Source: Xanthomonas sp. XNM01 (GTDB taxonomy: Bacteria; Pseudomonadota; Gammaproteobacteria; Xanthomonadales; Xanthomonadaceae). From it: DNA of 64,000 nucleotides. The stretch's first letter is position 1. Each line of letters opens with the position of its first letter. The stretch covers positions 496,001 through 560,000 of the forward strand of contig NZ_JACVAP010000003.1 of assembly GCF_014851915.1 (NCBI RefSeq), written 5' to 3'. Made by a program: the position numbers and the translations under genes. Shown here in pieces: positions 42,742 through 52,066 of this stretch. The notes under the pieces were generated by a model. The model saw only the letters and a program-made list of their open reading frames with translations. It was not told the DNA's origin and did no database searches.

Positions 42742-43542
42742 TCAGAACCGGCGGCTGATGCCGATCATCAGGCGCGCGGCGCCATCGGTATCGGCCTGGA
42801 TCAACGGGCTGTCGGCGATCTCGTCGGGCAGGAACTGGTACTCCAGCGCGCCGAACGCGGTCCAGGCGCCGAACAGCGGCCGCATCACGTCCAGGCTGGC
42901 CTGCGGGATCAGCACCGCGCCGGGCCGGTAGGCGCGTACGCCGCGCGCGACCTCGCGGTCCAGCGTGCCGTAGTAGTAGTCGGCCATGTCCTCCGACAGC
43001 AGCCGCACGCCGACCCCCGGCACCAGCCGGGTGCGCCCGGCCTGGATCGGATAGCCGTAGTCGGCGCTGAGTTCGTAGCCCTCGCTGGTGCCGGTGATGT
43101 CGGCCAGCGCACGCAGGCGCAGGCTGCCGGCCGCACCGCGCCAGGTCGCGGCGACACCGGCGTCGGCCGCGTCGTGACGGTCCGACAGCAGGGTCGCATC
43201 GATGCCGTTGGCGGCCAGTTCGCGCCGGCCCAGGTCCTTGATGTCGACACCGTCGAAGCGGCCGGCCAGCAGCACGTCGAAGGTGAAGCGCTCGCCCTTG
43301 ACCACGTGCATGCCGCCGGTCAGGCCCTGCCAGAAGAAGCGCTCGCCCTGCCAGGCCACCAGCGGGAACGGCCGGATCCGGGTGCCCTCGCCCGCATACG
43401 GGCTGTCGCGGACCGCCGCGCCCACGCCGAAGGTCCAGCTGTCGCCGCGCGGCTCGATGCTGCTGCCGACGCGGTCGGTGGTCTGCTGGGCGAAGGCCAG
43501 CGCGGGGGAAGCCAGCAGCAGGAGCAGGGACAGGCGGCGCAT
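42742..43542 (-). CDS. MipA/OmpV-family outer membrane protein
   Basis: A 266-residue exported barrel: signal peptide (to about residue 19, LASPALAFAQ), the family start WTFGVGAAVRDSPYAGEGTR with PFPLVAWQGERFFWQGLTGG, and a terminal ISRRF strand. MipA/OmpV proteins are outer membrane proteins, some reported as scaffolds for murein-synthesising and lytic enzymes. Its operon with a two-component system is a frequent arrangement. The ATG at 43542 starts the signal peptide; an upstream in-frame ATG at 43677 would add a non-signal extension across the BlaI operator. Confidence 0.92.
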   Translation of the reverse strand: MRRLSLLLLLASPALAFAQQTTDRVGSSIEPRGDSWTFGVGAAVRDSPYAGEGTRIRPFPLVAWQGERFFWQGLTGGMHVVKGERFTFDVLLAGRFDGVDIKDLGRRELAANGIDATLLSDRHDAADAGVAATWRGAAGSLRLRALADITGTSEGYELSADYGYPIQAGRTRLVPGVGVRLLSEDMADYYYGTLDREVARGVRAYRPGAVLIPQASLDVMRPLFGAWTAFGALEYQFLPDEIADSPLIQADTDGAARLMIGISRRF

Positions 43543-43649
43543 GGGGATCCGGGGTTCGCGTGGGGAAACGCAGGCTAAGCGCGGCAACCTTACCGCCGAC
43601 TTACACCTCGAGGCTGCCGCAGCGTCATGCGTGCACCACTTGCACCGCA

Positions 43650-43665
43650 TGCGACACATGTCGCA
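43650..43665. promoter_or_regulatory. BlaI/MecI-type operator
   Basis: TGCGACACATGTCGCA is a perfect 16-base palindrome with the GACA..TGTC core typical of BlaI-family sites, 31 bases before the blaI-like start. A half-site GCGACACACGTC follows directly. It should be the autoregulatory operator of the operon 43697-49136 and may also affect mipA on the other side. Confidence 0.7.
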
Positions 43666-43696
43666 CACTCGCGACACACGTCACCGAGGCCATGCC

Positions 43697-44086
43697 ATGA
43701 CCGCAGTTGCGACTCCCTCGAACGCCGAGCTGGAACTGCTCAAGTGCCTGTGGCGTCACGGCACCTGCAGTGCGCGCGAGCTGCATGACGCGGTGGCACC
43801 GGCACTGCAGTGGTCGTACTCGTCCACCCGCAAGACGCTGGAGCGGATGGTCGACAAGGGTCTGGTGGCCGAAGGCAGCGAACACGGTCTCAACGTCTAT
43901 CGCGCCGCGGTCGGGAAGGTACAGACGCTGGCCACGCTGAGCGCGGATTTCGCCCGCCGCGTGCTGGAGATCGACGGCCCGCTGCCAGCGCAGGCCTTCA
44001 CCGACAGCCGCCTGCTCGGCGAGGGGGAGCTCGAACAGCTCGAAGCCCTGCTGCGCGAGGATGCCGACCGGAACGGTCGCGCATGA
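43697..44086 (+). CDS. BlaI/MecI/CopY-family transcriptional repressor
   Basis: A 129-residue winged helix-turn-helix repressor: NAELELLKCLWRHGTCSARE (helices 1-2), YSSTRKTLERMVDKGLVAEG (recognition helix and wing) and a C-terminal dimer helix (ELEQLEALLREDAD). BlaI-type repressors are cut by, or released through, a partner BlaR1-type membrane peptidase; such a peptidase is encoded next, overlapping by 4 bases. The operator at 43650 fits. This is the switch of a cell-wall or peptide-responsive operon rather than a beta-lactamase system, since no beta-lactamase gene follows. Confidence 0.94.
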   Translation: MTAVATPSNAELELLKCLWRHGTCSARELHDAVAPALQWSYSSTRKTLERMVDKGLVAEGSEHGLNVYRAAVGKVQTLATLSADFARRVLEIDGPLPAQAFTDSRLLGEGELEQLEALLREDADRNGRA

Positions 44087-45558
44087 GCCTGCCTCCGGCC
44101 ATGTTCTGGATCGTGCATGCGCTGGCCAGCATCGGCGTGGCAGGCCTTGCCCTCGCCATCGGCCACTGGCTGCATGCGCGGCTGCGCCTGTCGCACGCCA
44201 ACGACCGCTACTGGCGCGTGGTCTGGCTGCTGGCGGCGCTGCCTCCGCTGCTGGCGGCCGTGCTGCAGTGGTGGCGGCCGCACTCCGCAGCGGCCTTGCC
44301 CGACGCATTGCCTTTACCGGTCGCACTCGATCCGGGAGATGCGCAGCAGGTGATCGGCACGATGCTGCCGGCGGCGTTCGACTCCCCCCTGCCGGCCAGC
44401 GCCCTGCTGGCGTCGCTCTACGCCCTCGGCGCCGGGATCGCGTTGCTGCGCCATCTGCGCGGCAGCCGCGTGGTCGCGACCATCGTCCGTGCCGCGGCAC
44501 CTGTCGATCGCGGCCGCTGGCCCGGCGCGCGCAGCGCGACGGAAGCCGCGCGACTGACCGCCGCTGGCATCGGCCTGCGCATCACTGCACGGGCGATGAC
44601 GCCGTTCGCGGTGCGCTGGCCGCGCGCGACCATCGTGCTCCCGGCCGGGATGCTGGAGCAGCTGGACGACGACCAGCTGCACCTGATCGTCCGCCACGAG
44701 GCCGCCCACCTGCATCATCGCGACCCGCAGCGCGCGGCGCTGATGACGCTGGCCGGCATCCTGCTCTGGTTCAATCCGCCGCTGCGTCGGATCGGAACGC
44801 GCGTGCAGCTGGCGACGGAACTGCGCTGCGACGCCTGGGCCCTGGCTGTCGACGATGCCACCGGCCGCAGCCTGGCCACCGCCTACCTGCATACGCTGCG
44901 TGCCTATGCGGCGATGCCGGCAGCCGCCAGTGCACTCAACCACCGCGACCTCGCCGGCCATGCGCTGCGGATCCAGCACATGCTGCACGGCGATGGCGGG
45001 CGCACCCTGCCGCGCATGGCCGCCATCGGCCTGCTGGCCGGCACGCTGCCGGTGCTGGCCGCGCTGTCGCTGCTGCAGCTGGCCCTCGCCGCACCATCGC
45101 CCCCCACCGCAGCCGACGCGGCCTCCACGTCGACGACCGCGGCGGTGGCCACAGCGCCATCGGCGGTGTTCGGGCTGGACGCGCCGCTAGGGACGCTGCG
45201 CATCACCGGCCGGTTCGGCGATACCGGCGGCGTCCGCGCACGCCCGCACCACGGGACCGACTTCGGCGCCCGCGTCGGCACACCCGTGCTCGCGCCGGCT
45301 GCGGGCATCGTGACCGCAGCCACCACGCGCTATCCGGATGGTCCCGACTACGGCACCGTCGTCGTGCTCGACCATGGCGATGGCTGGCAGACGCTGTACG
45401 CCCATCTGGACGGCATCGATGTCGACGTCGGCCAGCGCGTGGCGGCCGGCGAGCAGATCGCGCGGGTCGGCCGCAGTGGCCGGGTGACCGGACCGCACCT
45501 GCATCTGGAAGCCCTGCACCACGGCCAGCGCGTGGATCCCGAACGCCTGCTGCAGTAG
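44083..45558 (+). CDS. M56 membrane metallopeptidase fused to M23 (LytM-type) peptidase domain
   Basis: A 491-residue fusion. The N-terminal part (1-340) is a BlaR1-type M56 peptidase with about four membrane helices and the zinc motif HEAAHLHHRD (205-214) followed by the third ligand in ELRCDAW (about 246-252). After an Ala/Thr-rich linker the C-terminal 125 residues are an M23 endopeptidase with HHGTDFG (389-395), YAHLDG (about 439-444) and PHLHLE (471-476), all zinc ligands present. BlaR1 has a penicillin-binding sensor here instead. The fusion suggests sensing or cutting of peptidoglycan peptides outside, with repressor cleavage inside; this coupling is inference. Confidence 0.92.
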   Translation: MSLPPAMFWIVHALASIGVAGLALAIGHWLHARLRLSHANDRYWRVVWLLAALPPLLAAVLQWWRPHSAAALPDALPLPVALDPGDAQQVIGTMLPAAFDSPLPASALLASLYALGAGIALLRHLRGSRVVATIVRAAAPVDRGRWPGARSATEAARLTAAGIGLRITARAMTPFAVRWPRATIVLPAGMLEQLDDDQLHLIVRHEAAHLHHRDPQRAALMTLAGILLWFNPPLRRIGTRVQLATELRCDAWALAVDDATGRSLATAYLHTLRAYAAMPAAASALNHRDLAGHALRIQHMLHGDGGRTLPRMAAIGLLAGTLPVLAALSLLQLALAAPSPPTAADAASTSTTAAVATAPSAVFGLDAPLGTLRITGRFGDTGGVRARPHHGTDFGARVGTPVLAPAAGIVTAATTRYPDGPDYGTVVVLDHGDGWQTLYAHLDGIDVDVGQRVAAGEQIARVGRSGRVTGPHLHLEALHHGQRVDPERLLQ

Positions 45559-45651
45559 GTCCGCGCCTCCGCTTCACCCTTTCCCATGGCGACAGCGAGC
45601 CCGGCTCCGGGAGGGCCGCCTGCTGCCTGCGCCCCGCTCCGGAGCCACCCG

Positions 45652-47841
45652 ATGACGCCCATGCCTCCCGTTCCGCGCCGCCTCGCCCTTGCCCTGCTGG
45701 TCGCCACCGCGCCAGCAACGGCGCAGACCGTGGAGAGCCGTGCGAGCACCACCGGCACGATCGATCTGGACGCAGTGTCGGTCCAGGCCGCCCGCCATGA
45801 TGCCCGGCGCGACGACACCGCCTCACGGATCGTGTTCGATCAGGACGCGTTGCGCAGGCATGGCGACACCACGCTGACCGATGCACTGAAGCGGCTGCCC
45901 GGGATCACCGTCGGCACGCCGGCACCGGGGCGCAGTGGCGCGATCGCGCTGCGTGGCATGGGCTCCGGCTACACCCAGATCCTCGTCGACGGCCGCCAGC
46001 CGCCCGCCGGTTTCGACATCGAATCGCTGACGCCCGACATGGTGGAACGTGTCGAGATCCTGCGCGCACCGACCGCCGACCAGCGCGGGGACGCCATCGC
46101 CGGCACGATCAACATCGTGCTCGCCGGCGGGCGCAGCCAGGACGGCGACGCGCTCACACTGGTTCTTGCCGGCACCTCCAACGGGCGCCAGCTGCCGTCG
46201 GCCAGCTGGCGGCACAGCCGCCAGCACGACAACCGCAGCGATGCGCTGGTCGCGACCGCCTCAAGGCGCGCATTCCTGGTCGAGGAGCAGGCTCTGGAGC
46301 GCGGATCGACCGCTGACGGCGTGCAGAACGTGCTGCGGACGTCACGGCTGCGCGCGGAAGGCAGCCGTCAGGCGCTGTCGCTGGCACCGACCCTCGACCT
46401 GCAGCTGGACGACGTCACCACCCTGCGCCTGCAGGGCAACGCCGAGATCAGCCGCTTCCGGCGCAGCACCGATATCGCCTGGGGGACGCTGCTCGGACCG
46501 ATGCTGCAGCACGCCACCTATCTGCAGCGCACCGGCATCGACGTCGATCAGCTGCAGGGCAACGCCCGCTGGATCCGGGAGCTGGAGGACGGTGCGGGGA
46601 TCGAGGCCGGCGTCCATGCCGGCGGCAACCGCGAACGCTATGTGTTCCGCGAGTACGGCCGCGACGTCGATGGCCAGCCCAGCCTGGAGGAACGCACCGA
46701 CAGTGCGCTGCGGGTGCATGGCGTCGGCAGCAGCGGCCGATACACGCGGCAGGCGGGGACGCGGCATGGACTGGCATTGGGCTGGGAAGCCAGCCTGGAC
46801 CGGCGTCGGGACGCCCGCCTGCAGGCCATCCACTTCTTCGGCCAGGCCCCAGACAGCAGCAGCGACCTGGAGTTCGATGCATCGGTGCGGCGCCTGGCAC
46901 TGTACGCGCAGGACGAGATCGCGATCGGACCGACGTGGTCGCTGTACCTCGGCGCCCGTGGCGAGCGGCTGGAGACGCGCAGCGACGGCAACGGCTTCTC
47001 CGCCATCCATCACCGGCACCAGGTGCTGTCGCCGGTGCTGCAGTCGCTGTGGAAGCCGGGCGGCGACGACGGCGACCGGTTCCGGCTGGCGCTGGGCAGG
47101 AGTTTCAAGGCCCCATCGCTGGCGTCGCTGATCCCCCGGCCGTACACCACCACCAACAACCGTCCGACGAATCCGGACGAGATCGGCAATCCAGCGCTGC
47201 GCCCGGAGCTTGCGACTGGCGTGGACCTGGCATGGGAGCGCGGTAGCGGCGAAGGCCTGCGTCTCAACGCGGGCGGCTATCTGCGCCGGATCGAGGGCGT
47301 GGTGCGCACAGCCCTGCACCAGGGGGATGACGGGCGCTGGTGGGCCACGCCCGTCAATGGCGGCGATGCCACCGCGTGGGGACTGGAGGTGGATGGCGGC
47401 CTGCCGCTGTCGGTGCTGTTCGACGATGCGCCGGCGATCGACCTGCGTTTCAATGCCACCCGCGCCTGGTCGCGGGTCGACGATGTACCCGGCCCCGACA
47501 ACCACCTGCCCGACCAGACCGCTTTCAGCGCGACCGTCGCTGCCGACTGGCGCATCGATGCGCGCTGGAGCGGTGGCGCCAGCTACAGCCATCGCAGCGG
47601 CGGCACGACCCGGATCACCGCTGCCCGGTTCGACCTGGCATCGACGGCACGCGAACTCGATCTGTACCTGCTATGGCGCACCGGCGACCGCGCCCGGTTG
47701 CGGCTGAGCGCCAGCAACCTGCTCGCACGCGACATCGGGAGCGGAGAGCGTCATGTCGATGCGGGTGGCAGCCTGGAGCTGCTGCGTCTGCGCCGCGCAA
47801 GCGCCACCTTCCGTGCCCAGCTCGAGATCCCGCTGCGATGA
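45652..47841 (+). CDS. TonB-dependent receptor of BlaI operon
   Basis: A 729-residue receptor: signal peptide (RRLALALLVATAPATAQT), a DLDAVSVQAAR-like plug opening, plug domain (DALKRLPGITVGTPAPGRSG, then GSGYTQILVDGRQPPAGFDI and PTADQRGDAIAGTINI) and barrel ending in QLEIPLR. It belongs to the smaller FepA/CirA-like class rather than the 960-residue sugar class. The start at 45652 follows GGAG at proper distance. Between a BlaR-like sensor and an M1 peptidase, its cargo may be a peptide or peptide-metal complex. That is inference from neighbours. Confidence 0.92.
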   Translation: MTPMPPVPRRLALALLVATAPATAQTVESRASTTGTIDLDAVSVQAARHDARRDDTASRIVFDQDALRRHGDTTLTDALKRLPGITVGTPAPGRSGAIALRGMGSGYTQILVDGRQPPAGFDIESLTPDMVERVEILRAPTADQRGDAIAGTINIVLAGGRSQDGDALTLVLAGTSNGRQLPSASWRHSRQHDNRSDALVATASRRAFLVEEQALERGSTADGVQNVLRTSRLRAEGSRQALSLAPTLDLQLDDVTTLRLQGNAEISRFRRSTDIAWGTLLGPMLQHATYLQRTGIDVDQLQGNARWIRELEDGAGIEAGVHAGGNRERYVFREYGRDVDGQPSLEERTDSALRVHGVGSSGRYTRQAGTRHGLALGWEASLDRRRDARLQAIHFFGQAPDSSSDLEFDASVRRLALYAQDEIAIGPTWSLYLGARGERLETRSDGNGFSAIHHRHQVLSPVLQSLWKPGGDDGDRFRLALGRSFKAPSLASLIPRPYTTTNNRPTNPDEIGNPALRPELATGVDLAWERGSGEGLRLNAGGYLRRIEGVVRTALHQGDDGRWWATPVNGGDATAWGLEVDGGLPLSVLFDDAPAIDLRFNATRAWSRVDDVPGPDNHLPDQTAFSATVAADWRIDARWSGGASYSHRSGGTTRITAARFDLASTARELDLYLLWRTGDRARLRLSASNLLARDIGSGERHVDAGGSLELLRLRRASATFRAQLEIPLR

Positions 47842-49136
47842 CCGCGCCCCGCCTGCTGCCCCTGCTGCTCTGGATCCTGCCCGGCGTCGCGGCTGCGCAA
47901 CCGGTCCCGGCGCGCACGCTGGATGTCCTGCACTACAGCGTGCAGCTGACGCCCGACATCCAGCGGCGCGCGCTCGCCGGACGGGTCGACATCACCGTGA
48001 AGGCGCTCGCCGACGGCGCCGACGCGCTGCTGCTGGATGTGGGCGCGCTGCGGATCGACAGGGTCGGCAGCTCAGGTGCAGCGCTCTCCCACACCGACGT
48101 CGATGGCCGGTTGCGCGTCGCACTGCCTCCGCTGCGCAGCGGGCAGCAGCGCAGGATCAGGATCGACTATCACGGCCGGCCCCGCTTCGGGCTGGAGTTC
48201 GCCCCGGCACGCGACGAGGTCTACACGGTCTTTTCGACCAGCCAGTGGATGCCCACGGTCGACGCACCGGACGAACGGGCAACGCTCGATCTCAGCGTGC
48301 GCCTGCCGGCGGGACTGCTCGCGGCAGGCACCGGCCGGCCGATGCCGTCCTCGGACCCGACCGTGCACCGCTGGCGGCTGGACACACCGATGCCGAGCTA
48401 CGTCTACGGCTTTGCCGCCGGGCGCTACAACGCGCACGAGAGTGTCGTCGACGGCATCGCCCTGCGCGCCCTGTCCATGGACCACAGCCCGGCCGAGCTG
48501 CAAGCGATCGTTGCCGGCACCGGCGACATGCTGCGCTTCTTCGGCGAACGCGCCGGTGTGCCCTGGCGCGGAACCTACACGCAGGTGCTCGTCGAACGCA
48601 CCATCGGCCAGGAACTGGCCGGCCTGTCGCTGCTGTCGGAGGCCTACGGCGCGGGGGTGCTTGCCGACCCGTCGAACATCGCCCTGATCGCCCACGAAGC
48701 CGCACATCAGTGGTGGGGCAACCTGGTCACATGCCGCGACTGGCGTCACTTCTGGCTCAACGAGGGCTTCGCCAACTTCATGGCCGCAGCCTGGATCGAG
48801 CGCCGCTTCGGTGGCCAGGCCTACGCACGCCAGGTCGCGCGCTGGCAGGCGCGTGTCGAGCGCCTGCGCGCGGAAGGCAAGGATCGTGCGCTGGTGTTTC
48901 CAGACTGGGATGCCCCCGGCGCCGACGACCGCGCGGTGGTCTACCAGAAGGGCGCCTACGTGCTGCATCTGCTACGCCAGGAGCTGGGCGAGGATGCGTT
49001 CTGGCGCGGCGTGCGGCGGTACACGCGGCGACATGCCGGCCAGGCGGTGGACAGCACCGATCTGCGCCGCGCGATGGAACACGCCAGCCGACGCGACCTG
49101 GGCGACTTCTTCGCACGCTGGGTGGACGGAACCTGA
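47838..49136 (+). CDS. M1-family zinc aminopeptidase, exported
   Basis: A 432-residue protein with a signal peptide (to about residue 20), an N-terminal beta-sandwich (DVLHYSVQLTPDIQRRALAG) and an M1 catalytic domain: HEAAHQWWGN (zinc His286, His290, catalytic Glu287) and the third ligand Glu309 in LNEGFANF, exactly 18 residues after the motif. The exopeptidase GxMEN loop is replaced by the sequence around GQELAGLSLLSEAYG. It is much shorter than PepN and lacks its C-terminal helical domain. It probably trims peptides in the periplasm after import by the receptor whose stop it overlaps. Confidence 0.93.
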   Translation: MTAPRLLPLLLWILPGVAAAQPVPARTLDVLHYSVQLTPDIQRRALAGRVDITVKALADGADALLLDVGALRIDRVGSSGAALSHTDVDGRLRVALPPLRSGQQRRIRIDYHGRPRFGLEFAPARDEVYTVFSTSQWMPTVDAPDERATLDLSVRLPAGLLAAGTGRPMPSSDPTVHRWRLDTPMPSYVYGFAAGRYNAHESVVDGIALRALSMDHSPAELQAIVAGTGDMLRFFGERAGVPWRGTYTQVLVERTIGQELAGLSLLSEAYGAGVLADPSNIALIAHEAAHQWWGNLVTCRDWRHFWLNEGFANFMAAAWIERRFGGQAYARQVARWQARVERLRAEGKDRALVFPDWDAPGADDRAVVYQKGAYVLHLLRQELGEDAFWRGVRRYTRRHAGQAVDSTDLRRAMEHASRRDLGDFFARWVDGT

Positions 49137-49160
49137 GCGGAGGCCGCGACCGCCCGGGCG

Positions 49161-49433
49161 TCACCAGCGCCGGTAGCGCCGCCGGGTCAGCAGGCTGGCC
49201 ACGCTGTAGTTGATCGCCATCGCCACCGTGATCGCCAGGACCTTGACCAGGAAGAAGTTGCCCGGCACGCGGTCCAGCCACAGGGTCCACGGCATGCCCA
49301 GCGCGATCGCATAGACACCGGCCAGCGGATCGGAGACGCCGAACCAGCCGCTGCCGCGCCACATCAGCCAGCTCAGCGCGGCGATGCAGCACAGCCCGTA
49401 GATCACGACGACGATGCGCAGCAGGAACCGCAT
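49161..49433 (-). CDS. small inner-membrane protein of unknown function
   Basis: A 90-residue protein with three hydrophobic segments (RIVVVIYGLCCIAALSWLMW, VYAIALGMPWTLWLD and FFLVKVLAITVAMAINYSV) and a basic tail. It converges on the M1 peptidase gene. Similar short proteins (SuperInfection-exclusion-B-like or DUF-only membrane proteins) are common in Xanthomonadaceae. I recognise no function. The 220 bases between it and the next gene (49434-49653) contain the start region of the kinase gene and nothing else obvious. Confidence 0.75.
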   Translation of the reverse strand: MRFLLRIVVVIYGLCCIAALSWLMWRGSGWFGVSDPLAGVYAIALGMPWTLWLDRVPGNFFLVKVLAITVAMAINYSVASLLTRRRYRRW

Positions 49434-49653
49434 GGATGCTCCCGGGTCTTGGTCGATGACCGGGCGAGTATAGGCAGCGCGGGTTCAGGCGCCGTCGACG
49501 CGGGCAACAGCCGCGCGCGGCGGCGGGCCGGCGACGGGGGGGTTAACGCTGCTCTCACCGCGACCGGACTACATAGAATGGCCACGGCGCCCGCCGACGC
49601 CCCTGCCTGCGTCGGCGGCACGCGCCGGATCATGCAACCGGGATTGAAGTTCG

Positions 49654-51993
49654 ATGGACGTCGCCACCGCGGTACCCGACTGCGCCGCAGGGGCGCTCCC
49701 GATGGCCGAGCGCATCCGTGCCTTCGACTGGGCCGCCACCGGACTCGGACCGATGCAAGACTGGCCGGCGCACCTGCGCGCCTCGGTCGACCTGATGCTG
49801 GCGCATGGCTTCCCGATGATCGTGCTGTGGGGGCCGTCGCTGATCCAGCTCTACAACGACGGCTATGCCGAGATCATGCAGGACAAGCATCCTGCCGGCC
49901 TGGGCCAGCCGACCTCGGTCTGCTGGCCGGAGGTGTGGCACATCAACGGCCCGATCTACGACCGCGTGCTGCTGGGCGAGACGGTCACCTACCGCGACAA
50001 GCTGTATCCGCTGGCACGCCCGACCGGGCTGCAGGACACCTGGTTCACGATCACCTACAGCCCGATCCGCGGCAGCGACGGCGCCATCGGCGGCGTGCTG
50101 GTGACCATGTTCGACACCAGCGCCGGCCAGCTGGCGTCGCGCGAGCGGGACCTGAAGGAGGCCGAACTGCGCGCGAGCGAGCAGCGTCTGGCGCTGGCCT
50201 TCAAGCTGCTGCCGGTCGGCGCGGCGGTGGTGGACCGGTCGGGCCGGGCGGTGATGTCCAACGACATGATGCGGACCTACCTGCCCAGCGACCGCATTCC
50301 CTCGCGCGACGACGCGAACGTGGCGCGCTGGCGCGGCTGGCATGCCGACGGCCGGCCGATCGCGCGCGAGGACTTCTCCACCGCGCGCGCGCTGCGCGGC
50401 GAGACCGTGGTGCCGGGCCTCGAGTTCCTGTTCACCCACGACGACGGACGCGAATGCTGGACCCGCATCACCTCGGCACCGATCCTCGGCACCGACGGCG
50501 AGGTCACCGGCGCGTTCTCGATCGTGGTCGACATCGACGAACTCAAGCGCGCGTCCGAAGCGCTGCGGGTCAAGGAGGAACGCTTCCGCCAGTTCGCCGC
50601 GGCCTCGTTGAACGTGCTGTGGATCCGTTCGGCCGACACCCTGCGGATGGAATTCGTCAGCCCGGCCTTCGACAGCATCTACGGCGTCGCCGGCGAAGAA
50701 GGACAGGCGCTGCGCGACTGGGCCGCGCTGGTGGTGCCCGACGACCGCGCCGCGGTGCTCGACGCGGTCGAGCGCGTGCGCGCCGGGCAGTCGGTCTCGC
50801 ATGCGTTCCGGATCCGGCGTCCGGACGACGGCGGCTTCCGCTGGATCCAGGCCACCGACTTTCCGCTGTTCGACGCCGACGGCCGGGTCGGCCGCATCGC
50901 CGGCATCGCCACCGACGTCACCGAATCGCATCTGGCCGGCGAGCACCAGCAGGTGCTGCTGGCCGAACTGCAGCACCGGGTCCGCAACACCATGGCGATG
51001 ATCAGCTCGCTGGTGACCCGCAGCCGCGGATCGACCGCCAGCGTGGACGAGTACGCCGAACTGCTGGCCGGGCGCCTGCGCTCGCTCGCGCGCACCCAGG
51101 CGCTGCTGACCCGCGCCGCCAACGCCGGCGTCGACATCCGCACCATCGTCGACGACGAACTGAAGGCGCAGGCGCATCGCGACTCCCAGTACGCCATCGA
51201 CGGGCCCCCGATGCTGCTGTCGCCCAAGGCGACCGAGGTGCTGTCGCTGGCGATCCACGAACTCACCACCAACGCGCTCAAGTACGGCGCGCTGGCCTGC
51301 ACCGAGGGGCGGGTCGCGGTGCGCTGGGAGACCGGCGAAGAGAACGGCCAGGCCTGGGTCCGCCTGCACTGGCAGGAACGGTGCGGCGCGGCCACCCGCC
51401 CTGCCGTACCGGAGCGGCAGGGCTTCGGCACCATGCTGATCGAGAAGCGGGTGCCGTACGAGCTCGGCGGCCGTGGCCGGCTGGAGATCGGCAGCGACGG
51501 CGCGACCGCGCTGATCGAGTTTCCGCTGACCGAGCGGTCCAGCGCATTCGAGACGCTGCCCCCGGTGGCCACCGACATGAGCGGCGGCGGCATCGACCTG
51601 CGTGGCGAAGCCGGGCTGGAGGGCATCCCGGTCCTGCTGATGGAGGACGAGTTCTACCTGGCGCACGACCTGGCCGCCGCGTTCGAGAGCGCCGGCGCGA
51701 TCGTGCAGGGACCGTTCTCCGAAGCCGCCGTTGCGGCGACGGCGATCCGCGAACGTCCGCCGGCCTGCGCGGTGATCGACATCAACCTCGGCACCGGCGC
51801 GGATTTCAGTGTGGCCGCGGCGCTGGACGATGCACGGATCCCGTTCGTGTTCCTGACCGGCTACGACGCGGCGGCGATCCCGGCGCGCTACCTGGCCGTT
51901 CCACGGCTGGAGAAGCCGGCGCGTCCGCTGGAGGTCCTGCGCGCGGTGCGCCTGGCGCTGGCGCGCAGGCCAGCGGACGACGGCGGCGCCTGA
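49654..51993 (+). CDS. cytosolic hybrid HWE-type sensor kinase with PAS domains and C-terminal receiver
   Basis: A 779-residue protein without membrane helices. Residues about 20-160 form a PAS/GAF-like input (FDWAATGLGPMQDWPAHLRA and LYNDGYAEIMQDKHP), about 180-300 and 305-425 two PAS domains (the latter ending in GIATDVTES). The HWE kinase core has phospho-acceptor H441 in LQHRVRNTMAMISSL, N-box HELTTNALKYGA (535-546) and QGFGTMLIEKRVPYELGG. A receiver at about 658-775 keeps D709 in VIDINLG and T/K residues in VFLTGYD and LEKPARP. HWE kinases often respond to light or redox. No DNA-binding output is attached, so signalling must pass to another protein. Confidence 0.93.
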   Translation: MDVATAVPDCAAGALPMAERIRAFDWAATGLGPMQDWPAHLRASVDLMLAHGFPMIVLWGPSLIQLYNDGYAEIMQDKHPAGLGQPTSVCWPEVWHINGPIYDRVLLGETVTYRDKLYPLARPTGLQDTWFTITYSPIRGSDGAIGGVLVTMFDTSAGQLASRERDLKEAELRASEQRLALAFKLLPVGAAVVDRSGRAVMSNDMMRTYLPSDRIPSRDDANVARWRGWHADGRPIAREDFSTARALRGETVVPGLEFLFTHDDGRECWTRITSAPILGTDGEVTGAFSIVVDIDELKRASEALRVKEERFRQFAAASLNVLWIRSADTLRMEFVSPAFDSIYGVAGEEGQALRDWAALVVPDDRAAVLDAVERVRAGQSVSHAFRIRRPDDGGFRWIQATDFPLFDADGRVGRIAGIATDVTESHLAGEHQQVLLAELQHRVRNTMAMISSLVTRSRGSTASVDEYAELLAGRLRSLARTQALLTRAANAGVDIRTIVDDELKAQAHRDSQYAIDGPPMLLSPKATEVLSLAIHELTTNALKYGALACTEGRVAVRWETGEENGQAWVRLHWQERCGAATRPAVPERQGFGTMLIEKRVPYELGGRGRLEIGSDGATALIEFPLTERSSAFETLPPVATDMSGGGIDLRGEAGLEGIPVLLMEDEFYLAHDLAAAFESAGAIVQGPFSEAAVAATAIRERPPACAVIDINLGTGADFSVAAALDDARIPFVFLTGYDAAAIPARYLAVPRLEKPARPLEVLRAVRLALARRPADDGGA

Positions 51994-52066
51994 CACGGCA
52001 GGGGTCGCGGGGTGGTCGTGCGGACGGGCGCCTGCATCGCCTGGTCTGCTGCCGGCGCGACGGGCC

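Noticed and set aside
43697-45558. Beta-lactam resistance operon (BlaI/BlaR1)
   Set aside because: The BlaR1 penicillin-binding sensor is replaced by an M23 domain and no beta-lactamase or PBP gene follows.
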